A stretch of DNA of 64,000 nucleotides from Cordia subcordata (Eukaryota; Streptophyta; Magnoliopsida; Boraginales; Cordiaceae), in assembly GCA_028554755.1 (NCBI GenBank), contig JAPTOF010000003.1:21326501-21390500 (forward strand). Reading direction: 5' to 3'. The notes under the pieces were generated by a model that did no database searches, had not been told where the DNA came from, and saw nothing but the letters and a program-made list of their open reading frames with translations. Shown here piece after piece: positions 36,389 to 46,519 of this stretch. The position numbers were made by a program, and so were the translations under genes. Every line of letters begins with the position of its first letter. Within the stretch, counting starts at the first letter, position 1.

Positions 36389-36651
36389 GGCGTTAATTCC
36401 TCCCGTGGCCCCAGACAATTTGGCTCTTGAACTTTAAACTACACCTTTTAGTTCCTAAACTATGAGCCATTCAACAAAATAAAGACAATTAACGTTTTCC
36501 ATCACTTTCCCATTAAAATATTGACGGAAAATGTTAATTGTCCTTATTTTGTCCATTGACTCATAGTTTACGGACTAAAAGGCACAATTTGAAAGTTCAG
36601 GAACCAAATTGTCCCAAGGCCCAAAGTTCAAGGACACAGGAGAAATTAACC
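36389..36651. mobile_element. Foldback MITE, copy 2
   Basis: Same family as 36085-36364, in direct orientation 25 bases further on, ending GGAGAAATTAACC. It may be a local duplication or two insertions. Confidence 0.75.
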
Positions 36652-38358
36652 ATTTCCAATTTTATGTATATTCTCCAATTCCAAATTGAATGTCTTACAT
36701 TTGGAATTTCATTTACTTAGGTAGAGTAAATTCAATTAGCTGAACAAAATGTCTACTCAATTTAGATTAGTTTTAGCTGACAGTTTTGCCACCACAATTA
36801 ACAAAAATTATTGTTAGATTATTTTTCATTTTGTCCCTTTTTCATCCTCTTTCTTTAATTGTTTTTTACTTTCTTGCTTTTCTCTATGTAATAAATTACA
36901 AATTTATATCTTTTTTATAACATGTCACGATCATGATGAGAAGCACCCTTATCATGATAGGATGCACCCTCAATTACAAGATGATGCACTTTATCTACAT
37001 GTGCCTCCGCTAGTAGCTATGATCCAAGCTCGCCTTACATAGTACGGCTTCGCTTGAGGAGGGGTAATAAACGACTTATTCATCTCAATTTTTTAATTTA
37101 AAATATATTTGTATTTATATCATGTTTGTTGTGCCATATTATTAACTTATTTGACTCAATTGCCTTAACTAAGTTGTATAAAACTTTGGTTTACAATGAA
37201 ATACAATATATGGAATTACAAACTTTACAATAAAAGACTGACAGATACATTCATCTTGTTGAATAAACCATCTTTGCTCAGCCCTTTGAATCTCTGCAAA
37301 CATAAGAGCAAGAAGAATTAAATCAAAATTCCAGATAATCATAACATCATTAAACACATTAAGTAAATACTACCCACACCAAACAATACCTAAGTCCTCC
37401 AAGAGAATATGAATATCCAAGTAGCTAGGGATGTGTGTGACAGCACGCATCTCGTGTTTGATAAGTGTTCCTTTATGTTAAGCGACAAACAAAATAAACT
37501 AATACACCGAATTCCTCTAATTTTTACAAAACATTAAATTGCGTATGATAAGTTCTATTTCATGACTGCACGTAAGGAAATATGTTCAAACACAATAAAT
37601 TAATATATCAAATTCCTCCTCACTTTTAAATAAAGTGGTAACATATCAATTCAAAAAAGAACATCGTAGGTCCAGCAACTTGTCTAGAGTCATCGCCCAA
37701 GTCTACTCCCTTGTCCTCTTTTCTTGATGACTTTTGCGTGTGGCCTTTATTATTTTCCGCAAAGTATCACCTGTGATCACACATCCAACCTCTCTAAGTA
37801 GTCCTTTCTCAATCATTTGGTCCCATCAAGCTTTGCATGTTCAAAATAATAAACTGAATCCTTGAAAAAAAATTGGAACTTGCACAAGTGACTTTAAAAT
37901 ATCAGGCCTAATTTTTTGCATTATTCATTCACCACTTTAGATTGGTAATTTATTTTTCACATTATTCATCTGGCACTTTATCGGTCATTTAAAAAATTTC
38001 AAAAGTTAATTTATTTTTAATTTTTTATTATTTTTTAGTTTTAATTAAAAAAGAAAAATAATTAAGAGATAATAGACTTTTTAAACCAAAGCCAACTGAA
38101 TCCGATTTACTCTGTCAAGCTACAGAATCCACATCAGAGATGAAATCAATGAAAGAAATTTATATAAGGAAGTCCTCCCTCACAAATCTAAGCTTTTTTT
38201 TTTTGGTCAATTTTTACAATTTTTTTTGTGTGTGTGTTAGAACCCAAGTACTAAAGCTTTATTGAAGAAACACTATGGATCAGTTTGTTTCGTAATGCCA
38301 TCAATCAATTTATTAACAGGGTTTACAGTCTCCTCGGTTGTCCTCTTCCCCTGATGAC
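36652..38358. other. Intergenic, with a gene-fragment copy
   Basis: Mostly AT-rich unique-looking sequence. At about 37720-37880 there is a segment (TCAATCATTTGGTCCCA and flanks) clearly related to 46300-46460 beyond MULE-2. See the fragment entry there. No RNA gene or convincing exon structure was found. Confidence 0.5.
38350..38358. repeat. MULE-2 target-site duplication, left copy
   Basis: CCTGATGAC, repeated at 46300-46308. Extra C residues make the duplication readable as 9 to 11 bases (CCCCTGATGAC at 38348-38358 and 46298-46308). Confidence 0.9.
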
Positions 38359-38905
38359 GGGTTATTTATATTTTTAACCTTATTTTTTAATTTACTTCCA
38401 AAAATAATCCAGTTTTGAGGGAAATAGCAAAAGTAGATTTTTCGAATTTACGAAGTTCGAAAATGAATTTACAAAGTTCGACTATGTAAAGGGTAAAAAA
38501 AAAATATTATAATATGAGATATCGAACTTTTGAAGTCCAACTAAGAATTCGAACTTCAGAAGCTCGGACACGAACTTCTGAAGTTCGACTGAGTGGATGT
38601 CAGTATACTCGAACTTCCGAAGTTCGATATCTAGCTTTTGTTCCTTGATTCGAACTTCTAAAGTTCGACTGCTGGAACACAGCTAGCCGTTATCGAAATT
38701 TGAAAGGTCGATAACGCGCGTGTATCGCTGCACGTAACAGACAGGACATTAAAGCATAATTTCAAAACTCGATGTCGAACTTCAGAAATTCGAAATACAT
38801 ATAAAATCGAACTTCAGAAGTTCGATTATGTTCACTCGAACTTCAGAAGTTCGAAATCGAGTTTTTGTTCCTCGATGTCGAACTTCTGAAGTTCGACTCG
38901 TCTAC
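38359..38905. repeat. MULE-2 left terminal inverted repeat with palindrome array
   Basis: Outer part pairs with the right end. The inner part holds many copies of TCGAACTTCNGAAGTTCGA, about every 25-50 bases from 38445 to 38900. These palindromes are candidate transposase-binding sites; that role is inferred. Confidence 0.85.
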
Positions 38906-38913
38906 TATTTAAA
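38906..38913 (+). promoter_or_regulatory. Candidate TATA box of the MULE-2 PMD gene
   Basis: TATTTAAA immediately after the last palindrome of the left terminal repeat, followed by a pyrimidine-rich CTCTCC stretch suited to a transcription start and 5' leader. Confidence 0.55.
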
Positions 38914-39051
38914 CCCCCCACGAACCCTCCTCTTCCATCCGAAATCTCACCTCTCCTCTCCTCTTTTGCTCTCTCCCTCTCTCATTTTTCTCCCGTCCAA
39001 TTCGAAAATTTACTACAAATTTTTCACATCCTAGGATTTTGCCTAAATCTT

Positions 39052-40210
39052 GTAAGTTTTTTTTTTGGTACCGAATTTATATGTTTTAATGTGTTTGTTT
39101 GTTTAATTTATATGATGTTAAATTTCGAAATTATATATTAATTACATGTTGCCTACGTCTAATTTGAAAATTATATTATTGTTTAGTTTAGTGGAATATT
39201 AATCATATTGGTTTATTTTATATGTTAATTATATGTTGCTTAATACGTTAAATTTTAAAATTAGACAATTGTTTAGTTTAGTGGAATATTAATTTTGTTG
39301 GTTTAATTTATATGTTAATTATATGTTGATTTATTTCTGGAATATTAATCATTTTATGATGATAGGATATATTAATCATTGTGTATATAATTTGTGTACA
39401 TATAATCAGTATGCATATAATTAGTGTGAATTTATAATTATTCAATTAATCATATGGAGTTTTAGGGTTTTAGTGGCGTTTAAGGGTTTTAGTGTAATTT
39501 TAGGATTAATTATGTTAATTATTAGTCAATTTAAGATGCCGTTATGTAATAATTAAGTATTATACGGTGTAGTTCTAAAGTATTTAACATGAATTTTTAT
39601 AAATTTTAAATAATATAAAATTTAAGAAATGAGAAAATTAAAGTTATAGGGTATATAGTAAGTAACTGAAGTTGGGGTTTTAGTGGAGTTTTAGGATTAA
39701 TTATGTTCATTATTAGTAATTTTAAGATGAAGTGATATATTTGTTCAATATTAAAGTTGTAGTTCTAAAGTAATTAGTAATAAATTTTTGACGTTTAGAT
39801 AATGTTAAGCAGTAATAATTTTATTTGTTGTGCAACTTTAATTTGAAAATTATATTATTGTTTATTTTAGTGGAATATTAATCGTGTTGGTTTATTTTAT
39901 ATGTTTATTATATGTTACTTAATACATTAAATTTCAAAATTAGACTATTGTTTATTTTAGTGGAATATTAATCATGTTGGTTTATTTTATATGTTAATTA
40001 TATGTTGATTTATTATTTGGAATATTAATATTTTTATGATGATGGGATGTATTAATCAATGTAATTTTAAATAGTATGAATGTAGAAAAATTAAAATATT
40101 ATGAATTTTACAAAGTTAGCAAAATTAGTTAAATATTAAGGTTGCAGTTTTAAACTAATTAGTAATAATTAGTACTTTTATATTTTTTTTAATTTACTTA
40201 ATGCTCGTAG
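39052..40210 (+). other. Putative 5'-UTR intron of the PMD gene, rich in direct repeats
   Basis: Bounded by CTTG-GTAAGT-like donor at 39052 and CTCGTAG acceptor at 40209-40210; the MULE-1 copy keeps the same acceptor (TTCGTAG). Inside, a segment of about 220 bases at 39160-39380 recurs at 39840-40060, each with two sub-repeats (GTGGAATATTAATC), and a GTTTTAGTGGAGTTTTAGGA segment also recurs (about 39470 and 39677). Confidence 0.5.
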
Positions 40211-40215
40211 GATCT

Positions 40216-42534
40216 ATGGCTCATAGACCAGCTCCTAGCGATAGTTCAGTGTTATGCTATTACTATGACCACCGGGTGAATTATTTGTCGTCACCCCATC
40301 AGTTAGAGGAACACAAGATTTATAGGAATGATAGAGAGTTATTCCTATGGACGGAGCATCCTATTGTGCAGACGGCTTTATTGAGAGCCGGATTTTTTGG
40401 ATGTTATGCGGCGCGCTTCCATCAGGTTGACAATTCTCTTATTACTGCCTTGATTGAGAGGTGGCGACCAGAGACGCATACATTTCATTTGCCTGTAGGC
40501 GAGGCCACGATCACACTCCAGGATGTCGCTGTATATTAGGGATTACCGATTGTTGGTCAGGTTGTCCCAGTGCTCGACGATACTAGTCGAACTCCGGAAG
40601 AGTGGCGGACACGTATTCATCAGTATATGAGGGTATATGTATCTTTGGACAAAATTAATGGAAGTTCGATTAACATACCCCATCTGAGGGAATTGTACGT
40701 AGCCCAAGGCACTCCGGGGAATCCTGATGTGGAGGAAGCAAAACGGCGGGCCCGTTTGTGGATTTTTTTGTTATTCGGCACCCATATGTTCACTGATACG
40801 ACAGGAAATAAATTATCGTTACATTGGTTAGACTTTTTGATTGACTTTGATCATATCAGTGAATATAATTGGGGGGCAGCATGCCTAGCGCATCTGTATA
40901 GATGGCTTTGTAAAGCTTGTTGCCGTGATTGTAGAGGCATGTGCGGGGCCGTCATGCTCATTCAGGTAACACACTTATGTGCGGGGCCGTCATGCTCATT
41001 CAGGTAACACACTTACTCATCTCATTATTGTTAATGATATTTGAAGACGTATTATTGCTTATAATATAATTATCTTGTACAATGTAGTTTTTTGCTTGGG
41101 ACAGACTCACGGCTTTTAGGCCAACACTGTGTGAGCAGACGGATAGGCACTATCAGAGGGATGGGCAAGCTGTTCACCCTGATTTCCCGTTGCCAGGCCC
41201 ACCACGCGGCTACATGTTCTTTGCGAGGAAGGATCTGAAGTGGGTTGCGGGCCAGGCTGGTTTGAACGAGGCGCGGGACATGATTGACCGCTTGCAGCCC
41301 GGCGAGGTTTGAAAAAATTAAAATCTCACATTTATTACTCTCCCTTGTTAATATACGTTGTATGTTTTATAAACTAATCTGCCGTTATTATTGTGTTCCC
41401 AGTTTATTTGGCAGCCATTCGAGCATGCAATGGGTGGTTTGCCACAGTACTGTTTGGAAAATGCGGAAGCGTGGCGGGCATGTGCCCCCCTCATCGTTGG
41501 TATGTGGGTTGAGTGGCACCGTCCTGATCGGGTACTTTGGCAATTCGGCATGCGGCAGACGATCCCTGTTAATCCACCAGCATGGCAGAAGCACCGGGAC
41601 GGGAAAGAGAAGATTACAGCCGAACAATATAATTCGGCAGTCGACATGTGGGTCAATTGGGAAAACACCGTTGTGGCGACGGAGTTAGAGGACTTTCCCG
41701 ATCTTGGGGCTTTGAGGGCGTATATGAGATGGTACCGAGGGATAACCAAACTACATGCTGGACACCCTTGGACTAGTCATACAAACGACGGATACGTTGC
41801 GTCGGCCCACGATGAGAACAGTCTGGTTAGTGCAATATGAATGTTTTCCCATAAATTCGAATTTAGTACGCATTGATGCAATACCTATTAAAATTTCTGA
41901 AATTTTTCTTTAGGCGGTATACACTCAGCATGTGGTTAACCACAGTGGGAGTATTATACTGGCGATGCGAGCGGAGAATTACGAGTAGATGCGCCGCTCT
42001 TGATTATATGGTGAGTCATCTGCAGTCCCGCACATCGAGGCGCCGTGCAAAGAAACCTAGCGTGAGCACTGTTGGGACGACACGGCGGCCATGTATGGCG
42101 TCAACGCGTCGTAATCGCCTCCACAAACTTTACATCGGTCGGGACAGCAGAGCCGTCATCATTATACCACTCAGGAGCCCAGCACTTCATACACGCCGCC
42201 GCAGCCTGGTAGGTCTAGCCAGTTCGAGTACGGCGGTCCGTGGGTCGATCCCAGCACTTCATACATGCCGTCAAACCATGGTAGGTTTAGCCAGTTTGAG
42301 TATGGCGGTCCGTCACAACAGGAGCCCAGCACCTCGAACACGCCACCGCAGGGGCCGTTATCTACCAGTGATTATCTGATAGATGATCAGACTGCTGAGC
42401 TGGTGTTCGAGGAGGACCATCGACTGCGTCGTACTCGTAGACGCACACAGTCACCGCATCCACCACCACGCGTTTTACCCGACCGGACCAGCAGGGGTCG
42501 GAGGCCCGATTATTACACGCCTTCTCAGTATTGA
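40216..42534 (+). pseudogene. Plant mobile domain (PMD) protein in MULE-2
   Basis: The start is [10 protein letters not shown] at 40216; an ATG at 40201 overlaps the inferred splice acceptor. Inferred exons are 40216-40965 (or to 41003), 41088-41306, 41403-41825 and 41914-42534, with GT-AG borders and matching phase. Landmarks are [70 protein letters not shown] and FIWQPFEHAMGGLPQYC. The C-terminus is Pro/Ser/Arg-rich with a repeated SQFEYGGP motif. In VYxGLP the Trp codon is TAG (40537-40539), and the last exon has further stops near 41985-42000. PMD proteins such as MAIN and MAIL1 work in nuclear silencing; a transposon-borne version may influence host silencing, which is only inference. 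Confidence 0.85.
40940..41015 (+). repeat. 38-bp perfect tandem duplication spanning a splice donor
   Basis: TGTGCGGGGCCGTCATGCTC... at 40940-40977 is repeated exactly at 40978-41015. Each copy contains the exon end ATTCAG and donor GTAACA, so the PMD transcript has two competing 5' splice sites 38 bases apart. Confidence 0.97.
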
Positions 42535-42770
42535 TGTAATTGAATAGACATTTTACATTTCAAACTTATTTTAGTAATTCTATGTAATTGAACTTTCATT
42601 TTTCATTGTTTTTTCGTACTTATTATCATGTCTCGATATAAATTGTGTTGATGTTGACAATATTTTGAGATGGAAAGATTTGACAATATCTTTTATTGAA
42701 AACATTACACACCATAATGGAAAAGACTAATTAGCATCACATGCTACAACTTCATGATAACCATTCGAAG
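42535..42770. other. MULE-2 convergent intergenic region
   Basis: AT-rich spacer of about 236 bases between the PMD stop and the transposase stop. It presumably holds both polyadenylation signals. Unlike MULE-1 it has no obvious tandem array. Confidence 0.5.
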
Positions 42771-45407
42771 CTACGTATCTATTCTTAAGGGGCAATTTGG
42801 TGCAATATGCCCAGGGTTACGGCAATAACCACACTTTCTTCTGCCTACTTGGTCGGAATTGTCCATCTCGTTTGGTATACGCCAAGTTCTTTCCCACCCA
42901 CGTCTTCTGTCGCGCACTCGTAAAGCATTCGGGAGTAACGTCCAACTGGGTCCTGGAGGCCAGTAAAATTCATGTCCAAGGGGTTGAAATGTCATATTAT
43001 ATGTTGCCTCGAATGACTCTACCGTATAATGAAAATCAACAATGGTTGAAGGGTTTCCACCCCTATAACGGGCAACATATTGGGCATGAGAGCATGGCAT
43101 ATGATAGGCTGTCCACTTGCCACATGTACATGTTCGTCCCACCCAATCTACCTCTTGTTCGTTGGGAACATAGTTCCATCGTTCTGGCATTCCACTGACC
43201 TGGTACCACTCATCTAGTCTGAATGCATGCAATCGCATTCGGTGTGAAGACGTCTCCCACTTTTCATATTTTTCTCTCGCTCGATCTGTTAGAATACGAC
43301 CATCTCTACGCATGTGCATTGTGTTTGCCAACCTATTGTGGAAATATTCCTTTAGCTTTTAAAAAGTGTTATTTACTAGTGCTGTAATGGGCAATCCCCT
43401 GGCTCCGACAATCACACCATTGAAGCATTTAACATTATTTGTTGTCAGCACTCCCCATCTATAACCCCCATCGTGGCTCAATGTCCATGACTCTGGACCG
43501 AGGTCGGCTAACATCTGGTGCACCCGTGTACCAACGCCAGTGGGTCGTGGGTCGATATTACGAATACTGTCCATGGCGGCGATGTGCTTCCGTTTCTGGC
43601 TTTCTTTTCCAGCTATCCAACACATGTCTTTTGCGAATTGGTTGTGCCATCTTTTCATCACATTGCTTTTTAGGTGTCTCAAGCAAATGCGATGCTTCAC
43701 TTGAAGTCGGCCGTCGGATGTTATTGTATTGATGGCTGCCGCGATTCCTGCGTGCCGATCAGACAGAATACAAACTGTTGACATGTCGTTTAAAAAACAC
43801 TGACTTACCTTCTCCAGGAACCACCTCCAACTATTTGTACTCTCGCCATCGACAACGGCAAATGCCAACGGTAATATATGGTCGTTGGCATCTGTTGCTA
43901 AGGCGACAAACAGGTGGCCCTTGTACTTCCCATGCAGATATGTTCCGTCCAACGAGAGTACAGGTCGACAGTGCCTCCATGCCATGATGCACGGACCAAA
44001 AGCCCAAAAAACATAGTGGAAAATTTTTTCTGTTTCAGTTGAACCCTGGGCGAACTTGTAGTGGACAACGGTTCCCGAATTCTTTGCAATTACGGCGGCA
44101 AAAAAGCGCGGCAGCATCTTGTATGACATGTCCCAGTCTCCAAAAACTAGTTGGATTGCCTTATTCCTACCACGCCACGCTTTCCCGTACGTTATATCAA
44201 CATTTAAAGTCTTCTTTACGTGGGCTTGGACAAGACGTACCTCGAAATCAGGCTTCTCTGCAACAAAATGCCTAACCATGTAGCTGACCAGACCAGATGT
44301 TAGATTTCTATGGTTTGGCCCGCATTTATCTCCCATGCAAATATGTATGCTTTGGTACCTCGTAATCTCGAACATCTTGTGTGTGTATTTTTTTACTGCA
44401 CGAACCTTCCACTTGCATAGTGTCCTAGGATTGCTTGATTCGTAGCAACGTATGTCCCACAAAGACTTATTCGACTTCACCACCCTGTATTCTCGTTTAT
44501 GTTTGATCACGTTTTGTTGGACAGCCCGTATAAGATCAACCTTTTTCGGGAACACCATGCGTTTGGCCAACTCCATCCGTCTCTCGTCCCACATTGGTCT
44601 CTCCATTGGAAGCTCATTTGAAGTGATGTAATACTCTGTCCTAGCTGTGTGGAAAGCTACTGGTTCTTCCTCCTCTAGATCCGGCTCCAGCTCTTCGCCA
44701 TTGCCTGGCCCCACATCAACCTCTTCGTTTTCGTAGATTAAACTTTCTACTGACACAACATCTTCCTCCTCGTTGAAGTGGACGTCCTCATCTACTTCTT
44801 CCGGTTCAGATAAAACAGAATCTAATCCCACCTCGAACATCTCTCGAATGTCACTAGCTTGAGAGGGTCCTCCAACTTCAAATGTGGGGCGTAGCGGTGG
44901 AGAAAGGGAAAATATGGCAAACCCTGCCGTTGTGGTTGGAATGTTGACTTCTGCATTGACATAATAAGGTGGTTCCACATTCAAGTCTGGCAAATCACCA
45001 ACAACTTCTTGTAATGTTGCTTCTTCATTTGAAGGCTGCGGATTGTACACGGCATTACTTTGCACGTCTACGACAACGTGCGCACTTCTCCTATTCATAT
45101 CCATGCAAGCTGTTTCGTACATGTCCTGTACATCTTCGTCATCCTTAATGCCACTGGGGTAATAATATATTTGTTGTAGGTTTGTGTCCCATTTGGGATC
45201 ACGATAACACAACTCAACTCTATCGATAGTAGGCCGCAATTGGAGCTTCGTGAATATACGAGATACAAACTGATTGTATGTCGTTCCTGGAAGAATTTTT
45301 ATTTTACGTGGTAAGTTTGGACTTACATAGTCGAGCCCATGATCTGTTTCAATTTTGTTGCCACCGTAATATAAATATACGTTAACTGCATTAACATTTG
45401 CATTCAT
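42771..45407 (-). pseudogene. MuDR-type MULE transposase, single stop (MULE-2)
   Basis: The frame runs from the ATG at 45407 for 682 codons to a TAA at 43359-43361 and then continues in the same frame to 42771, about 880 residues in all. Order: PB1-like N-terminus (NAVNVYLYYGGNKIE); acidic linker; MuDR DNA-binding region (MVFPKKVDLIRAVQ ... RHFVAEKPDFEVRLVQAHVK); catalytic region with first Asp in LSLDGTYLHGKYKGH (about residue 487), second Asp in ILSDRHAGI (about 550) and the CxxH motif CLRH. Beyond the stop come a SWIM zinc motif (CTCGKWTAYHMPCSHAQ) and a CCHC knuckle (CGYCRNPGHIAPNC). In NNVKCFNG the position held by Glu in MULE-1 is Lys (about 660), possibly loss of the third catalytic acid. 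The enzyme would cut and paste the element. The stop removes SWIM and knuckle. Confidence 0.9.
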
Positions 45408-45600
45408 CTTTTTGGGTGAAAAAAATATATATAACGTGACTTAGATGTGAATGAGTTGCAGAAGAGAGAGAAGTGGAGTGGTTAGTGGTATAGCAGCAAA
45501 TCCAAATTTTGAAAATGCTACGTAATGTGACTTATCGTGTGAACGTTTGTAGGGTTAGTGATTTTGGAACGAGATGATGAAGAGAGAAGTGGGGTGTGCA

Positions 45601-45607
45601 TTATATA
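45601..45607 (-). promoter_or_regulatory. Candidate TATA box of the MULE-2 transposase gene
   Basis: TATATAA on the minus strand, about 195 bases upstream of the transposase ATG and just inside the right terminal repeat. Confidence 0.5.
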
Positions 45608-45619
45608 GTAACAAATTCG

Positions 45620-46297
45620 AACTTAGAAATTCGGATTTTAAAATTCTGAGTTTGGACTTATAACCTAACTCAAATTTTAAAAACTCGAAACAATAAAATC
45701 GCAAGTCAGAATTTCAAAAGTTTGAAAATTTTGAACTTCGAAAGTTCGAATTTTTCAAACTTCGAACTTCACAAGTTCGAAAATGCACATCTCTGACAAA
45801 AATTTTATTCTCTGCTCTGCTCTGCCTTTGATTACATAGGAATCTTGTAAACTCGAACTTCTAAAGTTCTAAACACGATATTATTATCTGCCTCCTGATA
45901 TTATTCTTTGCCCTCCGTCACATCGTCGCAACATCGTCACAGAAGGAATCCTGCAAACCCTAGCACCCTATTTTCGAACTTCATAAGTTCGAAGTTATGC
46001 TTTCGACCTTTTGTAGTTCGAGTAAGAAAATCCTGCAAACCCTAGTACCCTATTTTTGAACTTCAAAAGTTCGAACTTATGCTTTCGAACTTTTGAAGTT
46101 CGAGCAAGAAAATATAAAGTTCGATATCGAAGCTTCGTAATTCGAATATATTTTCGAACTTTCGAAGTCCGATATCGAGTTTTCAACATTCGTGATCGAG
46201 CTTCATAAGTTCGAAAAGTCTACTTTTGCTACTCCCCTCAAAACTGGGTTATTTTTTAAAGTAAATTAAAAAATAAGGTTAAAAATAAAAATAACCC
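45620..46297. repeat. MULE-2 right terminal inverted repeat with palindrome array
   Basis: The outer roughly 90 bases pair with the left end (inverted TTATTTTTTAATTTACTTT, CCAGTTTTGAGGGGA, AGCAAAAGTAG). The inner part carries numerous CGAACTTCAAAAGTTCGA variants from about 45617 to 46220, including two copies of a longer TCCTGCAAACCCTAGCACCC-type segment (about 45948 and 46031). Confidence 0.85.
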
Positions 46298-46517
46298 CCC
46301 CTGATGACTTGTGTCCGGTGCCTTCATTATTTTCCACGAACATCCCGTCCTCCACAAGCCATCCTTTCTCAATCATTTGGTCCCACCAATGTAACTCCAC
46401 AATCCACTTTATCTCCACCAATCTCGTCGATAACAAAACTAAATCCTCGAAAAAGTTTTTCAATAAGCGGCTTAAAAAATGGGGCAAAAGCAATAGTGCT
46501 AAGTTATACGGGACCAT
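46266..46517 (-). pseudogene. Unidentified gene fragment interrupted by MULE-2
   Basis: A minus-strand frame reads LVEIKWIVELHWWDQMIEKG and WLVEDGMFVENNEGTGHKSS, ending at the MULE-2 border. The reading continues in the same sense beyond the left target duplication (GEEDN.. at about 38358-38340), so MULE-2 may have landed in the fragment. A diverged copy lies at 37720-37880 on the same strand. I do not recognise the family. No start, intron or complete product is visible. Confidence 0.35.
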
Positions 46518-46519
46518 GT

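Larger units (their letters stand above)
38359..46297. mobile_element. MULE-2: complete Mutator-like element with PMD and transposase genes
   Basis: About 7.9 kb, bounded by long terminal inverted repeats (outer bases GGGTTATTTATATTTTTAAC on the left; GGGTTATTTTTATTTTTAAC on the right, inverted) and a 9-11 bp target duplication. It carries a plus-strand PMD gene from the left and a minus-strand MuDR-type transposase gene from the right, which converge near 42534-42771. Each terminal repeat doubles as a promoter region. Both genes hold premature stops, so this copy is inactive, but damage is light. The 585-bp MITE at 21788-22372 shares its ends. Confidence 0.93.

Noticed and set aside
36900..37080. 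Short coding-like stretch (DDALYLHVPPLVAMIQARL) in plus sense
   Set aside because: No start, extension or recognised family; too short to call.
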